From positions 1-64,000 of the forward strand of contig VFZE01000025.1 of NCBI GenBank assembly GCA_016871315.1: a stretch of DNA of 64,000 nt, read 5' to 3'. The stretch comes from Acidimicrobiia bacterium. GTDB taxonomy: Bacteria > Acidobacteriota > Terriglobia > Bryobacterales > Bryobacteraceae. Below are positions 1-9,475 of the stretch, in pieces. Position numbers and translations under genes: made by a program. Numbering within the stretch: the stretch's first letter is position 1; each line of letters starts with the position of its first letter. The notes beneath the pieces are model-generated. The model had not been told where the DNA came from. It saw only the letters and a program-made list of their open reading frames with translations, and searched no databases.

Positions 1-1137
1 AACACCAAGGGCTACAAGTTCACCGAGTTGGAGGCCAAGGCGCTGCGTGGAGTGCCGGCGCTGATGAACAGCCGCACCACCCCGAAGAATGTCGGCTATG
101 AGCAGGTAGTGGACTCGCGGCCCTGGTACACCAAGACCGGGCGGCTGGAGTTCTATCGCGAAGAGAACGAGTTCATCGAAGCGGGTGAAAACCTGCCCGT
201 GCACCGTGAGCCGGTGGACTCCACTTTCTACGAGCCCAACGTCATCGTCGCGCCCAGGCATGAAGCTCTGCGCCCGGCCAAACCGGAAGATTACGGCGTC
301 AAGCGCGATGACCTTTCGTGCGAAACACGCTGCGGCCGGAACGTCGTGCTCACCTGGTCCGAGACCAAGAACACGAAACATCCGCTGCACAAGGACGGCT
401 TCCGCTACATCTTCCACACGCCCAAGTACCGCCACGGCTCGCACACCACGCCGATCGACACCGACATGATCGCCGTGCTGTTCGGCCCGTTCGGCGATCT
501 GCACCGCCAGGACAAGCGCAGCCCGTTTGTGACCGAAGGCTACGTCGATATCAACCCCACCGACGCGCGCGAGCTTGGCATCGAGGACGGCGACTACGTC
601 TGGATCGATCCCGATCCGGAGGACCGCCCGTTCCGCGGCTGGCAGAAGAACAAGCGCGATATGCAATTCGCTCGGCTGCTCTGCCGCGCGCGTTATTATC
701 CCGGCACGCCGCGCGGCGTCTCGCGCATGTGGTTCAACATGTACGCCGCCACGCCCGGCTCTGTGGAAGGCCAGGCGGCGCGCGCCGACGGCATCGCGCG
801 CAACCCGCGCACCAACTACCAGGCGATGTTCCGCTCCGGCTCGCACCAGTCGGCCACGCGCGGCTGGCTGAAGCCCACCTGGATGACCGATTCACTCGTG
901 CGCAAGGGCCTGTTCGGCCAATCGATCGGCAAGGGCTTCCTGCCCGACGTGCATTGCCCCACCGGCGCGCCACGCGAGGCGATCGTCAAAATCACCCGCG
1001 CCGAGCCCGGCGGCATCAACGGGCAAAAACTATGGCGGCCCGCCGCCATGGGCATCCGGCCGCAGTATGAATCCGCCGCGATGAAACGCTATCTGGCCGG
1101 CGGCTTCGTCCAGGTCAAAAAGGAAAGGGAGAAATAA
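1..1137 (+). CDS. Molybdopterin oxidoreductase alpha subunit, type II DMSO reductase family (5' partial)
   Basis: C-terminal 378 residues of the catalytic subunit; the frame is open from base 1, so the true start lies upstream and no internal start is meaningful. The visible part is the C-terminal molybdopterin-dinucleotide-binding region, with stretches such as [48 protein letters not shown] and CPTGAPREA. From memory these resemble NxrA-type nitrite oxidoreductases and related nitrate reductases more than NarG. The Mo-ligand Asp and the first Fe-S cluster are outside the window, so the substrate cannot be fixed. The gene is followed 2 bases later by the beta subunit, with a purine-rich GGAAAGGGAG ribosome-binding site inside its end. 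The enzyme would act in the periplasm if the unseen N-terminus carries a Tat signal. Confidence 0.85.
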   Translation, partial: NTKGYKFTELEAKALRGVPALMNSRTTPKNVGYEQVVDSRPWYTKTGRLEFYREENEFIEAGENLPVHREPVDSTFYEPNVIVAPRHEALRPAKPEDYGVKRDDLSCETRCGRNVVLTWSETKNTKHPLHKDGFRYIFHTPKYRHGSHTTPIDTDMIAVLFGPFGDLHRQDKRSPFVTEGYVDINPTDARELGIEDGDYVWIDPDPEDRPFRGWQKNKRDMQFARLLCRARYYPGTPRGVSRMWFNMYAATPGSVEGQAARADGIARNPRTNYQAMFRSGSHQSATRGWLKPTWMTDSLVRKGLFGQSIGKGFLPDVHCPTGAPREAIVKITRAEPGGINGQKLWRPAAMGIRPQYESAAMKRYLAGGFVQVKKEREK

Positions 1138-1139
1138 CC

Positions 1140-2267
1140 ATGGCACGCGTATTCAACTGGCAATTGGGCCGCGAGATGTCCTACTGGTATCCGGAGAGCC
1201 GCCCCAAGCGGCAGTTCGCCGCGGTGTTCGACATCAACAAGTGCATCGCGTGCCAGACCTGCACGCTCGCCTGCAAGACGACGTGGACTTCCGGCAAGGG
1301 CCAGGAGTACATGCTCTGGAACAACGTCGAATCCAAACCCTACGGCTGCTATCCGCTGGCCTGGGACCTGAAGTTGATGGAGATGCTCGACGGCCAGAAC
1401 TGGGAGGGCCGGCGCTATGACGGCCGCACGCTGTTTGAATCGGCTCCGGCGGGCGAGCGCGTCAACGGCTGGCGGCCGGAGTCGCAGGATTACGCCTACC
1501 CGAACGTCGGCGAGGATGACTGCACCGGCCAGGTGGATAAAGGCGCCAGCCTGATGACGCCGCACATGAACTGGTTCTTCTACTTGGCGCGGATTTGCAA
1601 TCACTGCACCTATCCGGCGTGCCTGTCGTCGTGTGCGCGCGGCTCCATCTACAAGCGGCCCGAAGACGGCATCGTGCTGGTGGATCAGCAGCGCTGCCGC
1701 GGCTATCAGGATTGCGTCAAGGGCTGCCCCTACAAGAAGATCTTCTTCAATCCGATGACCGGCACCTCGGAAAAATGCATCGCCTGTTACCCGAAGGTGG
1801 AGCAGGGCGTGCAGCCGCAGTGCTTTGAGAATTGCATCGGCAAGATTCGCCTCGGCGGTTGGATCTCGCGGCCCGAACAGGCGCGCGCCGACAATCCCAT
1901 CGATTACCTCGTCCATATCCGCAAGATCGCGCTGCCGCTGTTTCCGCAGTTTGGTCTCGAGCCCAACGTCTACTACATTCCGCCCATTAACGTGCCGCCC
2001 GCCTATTTGACGCAGATGTTTGGCCCGGGGGTGGAGCAGGCGGTGGCGGCCTACAAGTCGGCGGCCACGGACAAAGATCTGGCCGGGCTGCTCTGCCTGT
2101 TCGGCTCCACCGAGAGGATCGTGACGCGCTGGAGCCGGCAGGGCGACATCGTTACCGGCACGGAGGAAAACGGCAGCGTGGTGATGCGCGTGCCGCTGAA
2201 TGAGCCCGTGCACGTCCGGCCGGCGTACGACCGGCTCTACCAGATCGCGCGCGTCAACTGCCCGTAA
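1140..2267 (+). CDS. Iron-sulfur beta subunit of type II DMSO reductase family enzyme (NxrB/NarH-like)
   Basis: A 375-residue electron-transfer subunit with four Cys clusters in the NarH/NxrB order: C35-C38-C41-C45; C153-C156-C161-C165; C186-Y189-C192-C196; C213-C216-C228-C232. Tyr189 stands where a fourth Cys would be (Trp in E. coli NarH), so this cluster is predicted to be [3Fe-4S] and the others [4Fe-4S]. The start [15 protein letters not shown] and the segments [17 protein letters not shown] and [12 protein letters not shown] are typical of NxrB-like proteins as I remember them. It would pass electrons between the molybdenum subunit and the haem subunit encoded next. No signal peptide is visible; such subunits are usually exported together with the alpha subunit. 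Confidence 0.9.
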   Translation: MARVFNWQLGREMSYWYPESRPKRQFAAVFDINKCIACQTCTLACKTTWTSGKGQEYMLWNNVESKPYGCYPLAWDLKLMEMLDGQNWEGRRYDGRTLFESAPAGERVNGWRPESQDYAYPNVGEDDCTGQVDKGASLMTPHMNWFFYLARICNHCTYPACLSSCARGSIYKRPEDGIVLVDQQRCRGYQDCVKGCPYKKIFFNPMTGTSEKCIACYPKVEQGVQPQCFENCIGKIRLGGWISRPEQARADNPIDYLVHIRKIALPLFPQFGLEPNVYYIPPINVPPAYLTQMFGPGVEQAVAAYKSAATDKDLAGLLCLFGSTERIVTRWSRQGDIVTGTEENGSVVMRVPLNEPVHVRPAYDRLYQIARVNCP

Positions 2268-2279
2268 GGAGGTTTTCCC

Positions 2280-3143
2280 ATGAAACTCATCTCTTACTCA
2301 TTACTCGCGGCAGGGATGCTGATCACCGCGGGCTGCTCGCGCGAGCCAAAGCGCGTCAACGAAGTGGTCGCGATTCCGGCTGCCGCGATTCCTTCCGCGC
2401 CCGGCGATTCGGTCTGGGACCGCGCGCCGGAGCATGCGGCCAAGCTCCTTCTTCAGGATCTGGTCGAGCCGCGCCTGATGGAGCCCTCCACCACCGAGGT
2501 GCGCGTGCGCGCCGTGCGCACGCCTTCGCAGATCGCCTTCCGCCTGGACTGGAACGACGCGACGCTCGATGAAATGGCCAAGCCCGGGATGTTCGTGGAT
2601 GGCTGCGCGATCCAGCTGCCGAAGGCAAACAACGGGCAGGCGCCCGATCCGCAAATGGGCCAGCAGGGTCAGACGGTGGAGATCACCTTCTGGCGCGCCG
2701 ACTGGCAGGCCGCCGTCAACGGACGCGCGCCCACCAAGATTCAGGACTTCTACCCCAACGCCACCATCGACCACTATCCGTCGGAAGCCAAATCGCTCGA
2801 GCCCGGCTCCGCCAAGCAGAAGGAAATGGAGCGCCTCTATTCGCCGGCCCGCGCGCTGGGCAACCTCCGCTCCGGCCCGCGTGAATCGGCCGTGGAGGAG
2901 ATGATCGCCGAAGGCCCCGGCACGCTGTCGCGCGCCGCAGCCTCCAACAATTCCAAGGGCAACGGCACGCGCACCAAGACCGGCTGGCAGGTGGTGATCA
3001 GCCGTGCCGCGCCGCAGGGCCTTGCGCCGCGGCAGCGCTCGCAGATCGCCTTCGCGGTCTGGGAGGGCTCGCACAAAGAGGTGGGCGCGCGCAAGATGCG
3101 GACCGGCTGGATCCCGCTGCTGCTGGAGGAATCCCCCAAATGA
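2280..3143 (+). CDS. Haem-binding gamma subunit (ethylbenzene dehydrogenase-type domain), lipoprotein
   Basis: A 287-residue protein starting behind a strong AAGGAGG site. It has a lipoprotein signal peptide with lipobox ITAGC (Cys19), so it should be anchored to a membrane on the periplasmic side. The rest fits the b-haem-binding gamma subunits of type II DMSO reductases (EbdC, DdhC, SerC, NxrC): an early AFRLDWND stretch and, near the end, IAFAVWEGSHKEVGARKMRTG, where the family has its haem-ligand Lys region. I did not assign the axial ligands with certainty. The lipid anchor differs from the soluble EbdC/DdhC subunits and would keep the complex at the membrane. The stop overlaps the chaperone start (ATGA). 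Confidence 0.8.
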   Translation: MKLISYSLLAAGMLITAGCSREPKRVNEVVAIPAAAIPSAPGDSVWDRAPEHAAKLLLQDLVEPRLMEPSTTEVRVRAVRTPSQIAFRLDWNDATLDEMAKPGMFVDGCAIQLPKANNGQAPDPQMGQQGQTVEITFWRADWQAAVNGRAPTKIQDFYPNATIDHYPSEAKSLEPGSAKQKEMERLYSPARALGNLRSGPRESAVEEMIAEGPGTLSRAAASNNSKGNGTRTKTGWQVVISRAAPQGLAPRQRSQIAFAVWEGSHKEVGARKMRTGWIPLLLEESPK

Positions 3144-3748
3144 CCCCTTTGCTCCGCGACGCCGCCCAGTGGCGCATGATCTCGCTGCTGTTTGAGTGTC
3201 CGCGTGAAGGCTGGCATGAGCAGGTTCGCGCATTGGCGCGGGAAGTGGATGATCCTCAGTTGAAGGAGGCATCCGAGCAGGCGCTAGCCGAAGCCGATGA
3301 GGGCCTGTACCACTCGCTGTTTGCTCCCGGCGGACCCGCGCCGCCACGCGAGGCGACCTACAAGGATTCGCTCCAGCTTGGGCATCTGCTTTCGGAGCTG
3401 AACGCCTTCTACAGCGCCTTCGCCTACACGCCGCGGACATCGGAGCCTGCCGATCACGTTTCTGTCGAGGCCGGTTTTCTCGCCTACCTTCGCCTGAAGC
3501 AAGCCTACGCGCTGGCCAATGGCGATGAGGAGCACGCCGAAACCACGGCCCAGGCGGCCACTGATTTCCTACGTGAGCATCTCTCCCGCATCGCCGATCC
3601 TCTGGCCAAGAGCCTGGCCCACTCCGGCATCCCCTACTTGTCCACCACCGCCGCCGCGCTGCGGCAGCGCACCGGTCCGAGCATTGTAGTGAAAACGGAA
3701 TTCCCGATTCTGCCGGATGAAGAGGCCGGCTGCTCGTTCGAGGAGTAG
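3140..3748 (+). CDS. TorD/NarJ-family molecular chaperone for the molybdoenzyme
   Basis: A 202-residue, mostly helical protein with family hallmarks: an early RMISLLFECP stretch, a central ADHVSVEAGFLAYL segment matching the conserved E/DH..E motif, and FLREHLSRIADPLAKSL near the end. Such proteins bind the Tat signal and help insert the molybdenum cofactor before export. It overlaps the gamma subunit gene by four bases (ATGA), which implies translational coupling and makes it the dedicated chaperone of this operon (the NxrD/DdhD/SerD role). The operon ends here: the next gene is convergent and begins 7 bases beyond the stop. Confidence 0.85.
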   Translation: MTPLLRDAAQWRMISLLFECPREGWHEQVRALAREVDDPQLKEASEQALAEADEGLYHSLFAPGGPAPPREATYKDSLQLGHLLSELNAFYSAFAYTPRTSEPADHVSVEAGFLAYLRLKQAYALANGDEEHAETTAQAATDFLREHLSRIADPLAKSLAHSGIPYLSTTAAALRQRTGPSIVVKTEFPILPDEEAGCSFEE

Positions 3749-3755
3749 CAGAGAA

Positions 3756-4079
3756 TCAGGCGGGCCGCGTCAGCTGCTGCTGCTCAAACAGCGCCGTGCC
3801 TTCCGGTGACAGCAGCACCCAGAGTCCGTAGACGCCCAGCGCGGTGCCGAACGGAAAATCCAACAGCCCCAGCACGCTGATGACGATGGTGAGAATCCGC
3901 GCCCAGCCGCGGTGTTGCAGGAGTCCGATACCGGCGATCAGCCGTGGCAGAGAGAGGATGGTCATGATCAGGCAGATCAGGCCGCCGATGCCGACCAGGA
4001 TCGGGCCGGCGATGGCGCGCGGCCAGTAGCCCGTTTCCTTTCGGAACCCGTCGCCGCGCGAGCAGGCCGCCCTGTCCAT
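3756..4079 (-). CDS. Small integral membrane protein, possibly N-terminally shortened
   Basis: A 107-residue protein with hydrophobic segments at about residues 20-45 and 60-85, ending in the motif FGTALGVYGLWVLLS. I remember acidobacterial proteins with the same end (GIGLL..R.WARIL, then GTALGIYGLWVLLS) that carry one further membrane segment at the N-terminus, so this copy may lack about 40 residues. The ATG at 4079 is chosen over an upstream TTG at 4085. It is divergent from the NHL-repeat gene and shares a palindromic -10-like element with it. Function unknown. Confidence 0.55.
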   Translation of the reverse strand: MDRAACSRGDGFRKETGYWPRAIAGPILVGIGGLICLIMTILSLPRLIAGIGLLQHRGWARILTIVISVLGLLDFPFGTALGVYGLWVLLSPEGTALFEQQQLTRPA

Positions 4080-4107
4080 TGACAATCCCCGGCCCCTCGC
4101 GATTTTT

Positions 4108-4117
4108 GATTATAATC
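4108..4117. promoter_or_regulatory. Palindromic, bidirectional -10-like element
   Basis: GATTATAATC is a perfect 10-base palindrome and so presents TATAAT on both strands, between the divergent genes starting at 4079 (-) and 4154 (+). No convincing -35 hexamer lies at 17 bases on either side; a TTGACA at 4079-4084 is 26 bases away from the + strand TATAAT, too far to pair with it. Confidence 0.4.
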
Positions 4118-4153
4118 TCAACCTGGGTCCGCGACCTGCCAATTATCACGATC

Positions 4154-7100
4154 ATGTCGATCTTCCGATTCTGGATATTGGGCTGCGTGGCCCTGGCGGC
4201 GTGTCAGGCGCAAGGGATCATACGGACCCATGCGGGAACCGACTGGGTGTTCACAGCCAACGGCCGGCCGGCGCTGGAGGCGCCGATCGGCGGGGCCCGC
4301 GGCCTTGCGATCGACCGCGACGGCAACTTGTTCGTCGCCGACCAGTTGAACAACATGGTGTTCAAGGTGTCGCCGGACGGGATCCTCACGGTGGTGGCCG
4401 GTAACGGCTTTAGGGCGTTCTCGGGCGATGGTGGTCCCGCCACGGCCGCGGCGTTGAATAGTCCGTACGATGTCGCGGTGGCGAGCGATGGCTCCCTTTT
4501 CATCGCAGACGCCGCCAACCACCGGATCCGGAAAGTATCCCCGGAGGGGATCATGTCTACAGTCGCAGGCACTGGGACACCGGTCACGAGCGGCGACGGG
4601 GGACCGGCGGTACGCGCGGGCTTGTTGAACGCGCAATCGGTGGCGCTGGATTCGCAGGGCAATGTTTACATTGGCGAGATTAGTTATGGGGTGCGCCGGG
4701 TGGACCTGAACGGAGTGATCACCACCATTGCAGGAACCGGGCAGACGGGGGACACCGGCGACGGCGGGCCTGCGACGGCGGCGACTTTCAATCGTGTTAG
4801 CAACGTTCGGATCGACGCCCAGGACAATGTGTACATCCTGGACGGCGGCCGCTCGTGCCGCGTGCGCAAGGTCACGCCCGACGGAATCATCGCTACGGTG
4901 ATCGGCACAGGGATCTGCGGATTCAGCGGCGATAGTGGACCGGCAGTTAGCGCCTCCATCGCGGAACCAGTGGGCGTGGCTTTCGATCGCGGAGGCGCGA
5001 TCTATGTGGCGGAGGGCATCCGGGTTCGAAAGATTACACCCGACGGGATCGTCTCTACGATCGCCGGCGGCGGGCCCGGTACGGGCGACGGAGGCCCCGC
5101 CAGATCCGCCGCGCTGGGCTCTGTGACAGGGTTGGCCCTGGATGCAGCCGGCAATGTGTTTGTCGCCGGGCCGCTGACCAGAATCAACAGGGTGACGACG
5201 GCTGGGACGATTTTCCGGCACGCGGGCAATGGTGGGTTTCGCGTCGTCCCGGAAGGAAGTCCGGCGGCTGAGGCCTTCTTGTACCGGCCGCTGGGGATTT
5301 CGCTCGACGCAGGCGGCAATGTGCACATCGCCGACCAGTTGAACTCCCGTACCCGTCGAATCGGACTCGACGGACAATTCAATACCACCGCCGGTTCGGG
5401 CCAAACGTTTTGCCAATCCGGTACTCCGGCGGCTCTGAGCGCGGCTATTAACTTCCCGGCCGACGTGGCCGTGGATGCCTCCGGCGCACCGCACCTTTCC
5501 TCGATCGAGTGCAATCGTGTCGCCAGGGTGGATCCCGATGGAATCCTGCGCTTCGTAGCCGGTTCCACCGGGGGCCCCGGCTTCGGCGGCGATGGCGGTC
5601 CCGGCCCAAGCGCGTTATTGAGAGGTCCGCAAGAACTGACCTTCGACCCCGCGGGCAACCTGTACATCGCCGACACGAACAACCACCGGATTCGCAGGCT
5701 AGCGCCCGACGGCATTATCAGTACGGTGGCTGGTAACGGAACGGCCGGCTTCGTGGGCGACGGCCAGCCGGCCTTAAGCGCGTCGCTCAACGCACCCCAG
5801 GGCGTCGCGTTCCAGGGCGGCTTCCTCTACATCGCCGACACCAGGAACCACCGCATCCGCCGCGTCGCGCCGGACGGAACGATCTCGACAATCGCCGGCG
5901 CCGGGCTGGCCGGGTTCTCCGGCGACGGCGGCCCTGCGATTCGGGCCACCCTGCGTTCCCCACGAGGCATCGCGCTCGACGCGGCCGGCAACCTCTACAT
6001 CGCCGACCAAAACAACCATCGCGTTCGCTGGGTGACGCCCGCCGGCAACATCACGACCATCGCCGGTGACGGGCGGGCGAATTTCAGCGGCGACGGCGGC
6101 CCGGCCGCGAGCGCCTCACTGAACCTGCCGGTTGACGTGGCCGTGGATGCCGACGGCAGCATCTACATCAGCGACAGCAACAACGACCGCATTCGCGTGG
6201 TGACCAACACGGCGCCGTTTTTCCAGGTGGCGCCGGGAACGCTGAGTTTTTCCGCGCGCAGCAGCGGAGCGGCGCCGCCTGAGCAAAGCCTGCAACTGGC
6301 GGCTTCGGCTGCGGGCTTGCCTTTCTCGGTAACAGTGGAGAACGCGCCTTGGCTGCGGGTCACGCCCGATAACGGCCTGATGCCGGCGACCTTGCAGGTG
6401 TCGGCGGACCCTTCGCGGCAACCGGCGGGCTCCTACTTCGGGACGATTACGGTGAACGCTCCGGGGGCCGCCCCGGCTATGCGTCAAATCAGCGTCAGCT
6501 TCCGGGTGGATGCCGCTCTGCCGCCGCAATTGGGCGCCGAACCGGCCGGGCTGTCGTTTTCCTTTGTCGAGCGGCGGGCGGCCGAGAGCCAGCAGATCAA
6601 TGTATTGAACCTGGGCGGGGGCTCGCTGGACTTTACCGCGACCGCGGCGGCATCGGCAGGTGGCAGGTGGCTGCGGGTTACCCCGGGCGCCGGATCGGCG
6701 ACGGCCTCGGCGAAGGCGTCGCTGACGGTGACAGCCGATTCGACGGCGCTAGGGGCGGGCGTTTACACGGGCAACATCTTGATCGCCAGTCCTTCCTCGC
6801 CGCGACCGATTACGATACCGGTGACCATGACCATCAGCGGCAGCGTACGCACCATCCTGTTGTCGCAAACGGGCCTGAGCTTCACGGCGGTGGCCGGAGG
6901 CGGCGTGGTGCCGCCGCAGACCTTCGCCGTGTTGAACGCCGGCGATGGCGTAATGCACTGGACGGCGTCGTCGACGGTTCTCTCGGGGGGTGCGGGCTGG
7001 TTGCAAGCGTCGCCGGCGAGTGGGTCGAGCAACGCCTCATCCCTGACGGTGCCTTTCGTCGAGGTCGGGATCAACCCGGCGGGCCTTGCGCCGGGAGAGT

Positions 7101-8572
7101 ATTACGGGCAAGTGCAGGTGTCGGCGCAGGGGGCCGACAATACGCCGCAGGTGGTTTCCGTGGTGTTGAACGTATTGCCGCCGGGCAGCGATCCGGGACC
7201 GCTGGTGCGCCCGACCGGGCTGGTTTTCACCGGGGTGGCGGGCGGCACATCACCTGGTTCGCAGACGGTTGTGGTGTCCAATCTCAGCAGCCGGGCTACA
7301 AGCTTCGTATCCGGGCGGCTGACCTCGGACAACCTCAACTGGTTCGGCACCGCGCCGGCGGCGGCGGCCACATCGCCGCAGCAGCCGTCGCGAATCGTGG
7401 TGCAGCCGGATCTGGAAGGTCTCACGCCCGGAATCCGGCGGGGAACGCTGACTTTGCAGTTTGAGGACGGAACGCCGCGCACGGTCGGGCTGCTGCTGGT
7501 TCTGATTCCGAATGCGGCGACGGCGCCGCGGGCTGCGGAAGGGTGCACGCCCACGCGGCTGCTGCCGGTGTTTACGCTGCTGCCGCCCAATTTCGCGGTA
7601 CCGGCCTCCGCGCCCAATCCGGTGGAGGTACGTGTAGTGGACGACTGCACCGATGCGCTGACCACCGGCTCGGTCGTGCTGACATTCTCAAACGGCGACG
7701 CTCCCTTGCAACTGGTGTCATTAAAGGACGGTCGCTGGAGCGGTACCTGGCAGCCGCGCAACACCACCACGTCGCAGATCACCGTGGTGGCCACGGCGCA
7801 GACCGCGGATGGGCGGTTACGGGCGGCGGCGCAGGTTACCGGTGGGCTGCGCGCCAGTCAGGATGCGCCGGTGGTGGGGTCGGGGGCGGTGGTCAGTTCC
7901 GCCAGCTATGCGGCACAGGCACCCCTGGCGCCGGGGAGCCTGATTTCCATCTTCGGCAGCCGTCTTTCCGATGCGGCGTTGACCTCGTCACAGTTGCCGC
8001 TGGAATCCTCGCTGGCCGGCACGGCCGTGGTGATCGGCGGCCGCGCACTGCCCCTGCTGTCCACCAGCCAGGGTCAGATCAACGCGGTGATTCCATACGA
8101 TCTGACCACGAACACACGGCATCAGGTGGTAGTGCGCCGGGGCATCAGTTCTTCGGTGCCGGAACCGGTGGCGATCGCCGCGGCACAGCCGGGGGTGTTC
8201 ACCAAGGACCAAACAGGCAGGGGACAGGGGACCATCGTGGACACCTCCAACCGCCTGGTGGAGCCCGGCAACGCGGCTCGCGCTGGTGACGCCGTCGTTA
8301 TCTACTGCTCCGGCCTGGGCGCCGTGGATCCACCGGTGACGGCGGGCACGAGAGCGCCCGCTTCGCCTTTATCGCAGGTTGTGAATCCGGTTTCACTGAC
8401 CATAGGGGGCCTGGAGGCGCAGGTCTTATTCGCCGGCCTGACGCCGGGAAGCGCGGGCCTTTACCAGGTGAACGCGATCGTTCCAGCCGGGATCGCGGCC
8501 ACCGATGAGGCGCCGGTGGTGCTGCGGGTGGCCGGGCAGGAAAGTCCGCCGGTGACCATGGCGGTTCGATGA
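4154..8572 (+). CDS. Giant secreted NHL-repeat protein with Ig-like modules and C-terminal TIGR03437 domain
   Basis: A 1472-residue protein. The start at 4154 (MSIFRFWILGCVALAAC) gives a clean signal peptide, possibly a lipoprotein signal (LAAC); an upstream in-frame start at 4079 would put unlikely residues before it. Residues about 25-680 hold 12 NHL-type repeats of about 55 residues, each ending in a G-D-G-G-P-A turn with NLYIADxxNHRIRR-type strands, enough for two six-bladed propellers. Next come four or so BACON/Ig-like modules of about 100 residues (WLRVTP, GSYFGTITV and GVYTGNILI motifs). The last about 225 residues are the TIGR03437 domain (GSLISIFGSRLS ... GLTPGSAGLYQVNA). It is probably extracellular or surface-attached; the ligand is unknown. 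Confidence 0.85.
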   Translation: MSIFRFWILGCVALAACQAQGIIRTHAGTDWVFTANGRPALEAPIGGARGLAIDRDGNLFVADQLNNMVFKVSPDGILTVVAGNGFRAFSGDGGPATAAALNSPYDVAVASDGSLFIADAANHRIRKVSPEGIMSTVAGTGTPVTSGDGGPAVRAGLLNAQSVALDSQGNVYIGEISYGVRRVDLNGVITTIAGTGQTGDTGDGGPATAATFNRVSNVRIDAQDNVYILDGGRSCRVRKVTPDGIIATVIGTGICGFSGDSGPAVSASIAEPVGVAFDRGGAIYVAEGIRVRKITPDGIVSTIAGGGPGTGDGGPARSAALGSVTGLALDAAGNVFVAGPLTRINRVTTAGTIFRHAGNGGFRVVPEGSPAAEAFLYRPLGISLDAGGNVHIADQLNSRTRRIGLDGQFNTTAGSGQTFCQSGTPAALSAAINFPADVAVDASGAPHLSSIECNRVARVDPDGILRFVAGSTGGPGFGGDGGPGPSALLRGPQELTFDPAGNLYIADTNNHRIRRLAPDGIISTVAGNGTAGFVGDGQPALSASLNAPQGVAFQGGFLYIADTRNHRIRRVAPDGTISTIAGAGLAGFSGDGGPAIRATLRSPRGIALDAAGNLYIADQNNHRVRWVTPAGNITTIAGDGRANFSGDGGPAASASLNLPVDVAVDADGSIYISDSNNDRIRVVTNTAPFFQVAPGTLSFSARSSGAAPPEQSLQLAASAAGLPFSVTVENAPWLRVTPDNGLMPATLQVSADPSRQPAGSYFGTITVNAPGAAPAMRQISVSFRVDAALPPQLGAEPAGLSFSFVERRAAESQQINVLNLGGGSLDFTATAAASAGGRWLRVTPGAGSATASAKASLTVTADSTALGAGVYTGNILIASPSSPRPITIPVTMTISGSVRTILLSQTGLSFTAVAGGGVVPPQTFAVLNAGDGVMHWTASSTVLSGGAGWLQASPASGSSNASSLTVPFVEVGINPAGLAPGEYYGQVQVSAQGADNTPQVVSVVLNVLPPGSDPGPLVRPTGLVFTGVAGGTSPGSQTVVVSNLSSRATSFVSGRLTSDNLNWFGTAPAAAATSPQQPSRIVVQPDLEGLTPGIRRGTLTLQFEDGTPRTVGLLLVLIPNAATAPRAAEGCTPTRLLPVFTLLPPNFAVPASAPNPVEVRVVDDCTDALTTGSVVLTFSNGDAPLQLVSLKDGRWSGTWQPRNTTTSQITVVATAQTADGRLRAAAQVTGGLRASQDAPVVGSGAVVSSASYAAQAPLAPGSLISIFGSRLSDAALTSSQLPLESSLAGTAVVIGGRALPLLSTSQGQINAVIPYDLTTNTRHQVVVRRGISSSVPEPVAIAAAQPGVFTKDQTGRGQGTIVDTSNRLVEPGNAARAGDAVVIYCSGLGAVDPPVTAGTRAPASPLSQVVNPVSLTIGGLEAQVLFAGLTPGSAGLYQVNAIVPAGIAATDEAPVVLRVAGQESPPVTMAVR

Positions 8573-8797
8573 TCGGCTCAGGGCGTAGAGCCTAAGAATC
8601 GGCTCCTTAAGATGAGGGAAAGGGGGCATCAGGAAACGGCTTTCCGGCCCGTGGCGGAAGCTGCTTGGGGCAGGAAATTTTCAACCGGCGCTGTCATGCG
8701 GCCGCTGAACCTTGAAAACGACCAATTCCCAGCCTGTCAAGAGGCAACGCCCTCATGATGTGCGCGTGACCAGCAAGGATCGAATGGCGCTTCCCTC

Positions 8798-8803
8798 TAT
8801 AAT
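8798..8803 (+). promoter_or_regulatory. TATAAT -10 element, leaderless-type spacing
   Basis: A perfect TATAAT sits 6 bases before the GTG start at 8810, so transcription would begin at or next to the start codon. There is no ribosome-binding site and no clear -35. Confidence 0.5.
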
Positions 8804-8809
8804 GGTCCG

Positions 8810-9475
8810 GTGAAATCGGGCTTGCTCCTGTTGACGTGGTCTGTGGTTCTGCCTGCGGCTTCCCTCGAACTGGTTTCCGTGCAACGCATCTGGGACCAGG
8901 CTCCGCACAGCGCATTCGGTGACATCATTCGTTTCCGCGATCAGTTCTTCTGCGTCTTCCGCGAAGGGCGCTGGCACGTGGCCAAGCCGGGCGAGGAAGA
9001 CGACGGGAAACTGCGAGTCATTACCAGCAAGGACGGGGACGCCTGGCGCCCGGCGGCCTTGATCGCGGAAAAGGGAATCGATCTCCGCGACCCGCACCTG
9101 TCCATTACCGCCGGCAATCGGCTCATGATCGTGGCGGGTGGATCAAGGTATCCCAACGGTGTCTACGAGGGCCGCCAGCCTCGCGTTTTTTTCTCCCAGG
9201 ACGGCTCCACATGGACTAAGCCGCATCCGGTGTTGGAAGAAGGGCACTGGTTATGGCGCGTCACCTGGAACAAGGGGCGAGCCTGGGGAGTGTCCAAGTA
9301 CTCGACGCTGGGCAAGGAGATCACGGCCGAGTCGCGCCGCACAAGACTTGTCTCCAGCGCCGATGGGGTGGAATGGAAAACGGCCGCCGAATTTGGCCAG
9401 GAATTCACTTTTGGCGCGGTTGGCATCCTCCGCCGTCCGGCGCGCCACGTCCAACTCCTTGGCCTTTTGCCGTAG
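8810..9475 (+). pseudogene. Exo-sialidase/BNR-repeat-like protein, 3'-truncated
   Basis: Starts with GTG and a short signal peptide (KSGLLLLTWSVVLPAASLE), then a beta-propeller-like sequence: FGDIIRFRDQFFCVFREG, SKDGDAWR, LRDPHLSI, FFSQDGSTWT and VSSADGVEWK, the last three resembling Asp-box turns. Real homology appears to stop at residue about 194-199 (bases 9393-9406). Beyond that the frame runs antisense through the truncated histidine kinase gene to a chance stop at 9475. Members of this fold normally need about 350 residues, so the propeller is about half complete and unlikely to fold. See the junction finding. Confidence 0.6.

Noticed and set aside
4079-4116. TTGACA and TATAAT as a classical promoter
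   Set aside because: The spacer is 26 bases, far from the usual 17.
4240-6220. Regular DNA-level repeats as a possible CRISPR array
   Set aside because: They are degenerate coding repeats of about 165 bases in the NHL propellers, in one open frame.
8573-8797. Possible gene or RNA in the gap after the NHL gene
   Set aside because: No convincing frame, hairpin terminator or RNA motif was found.
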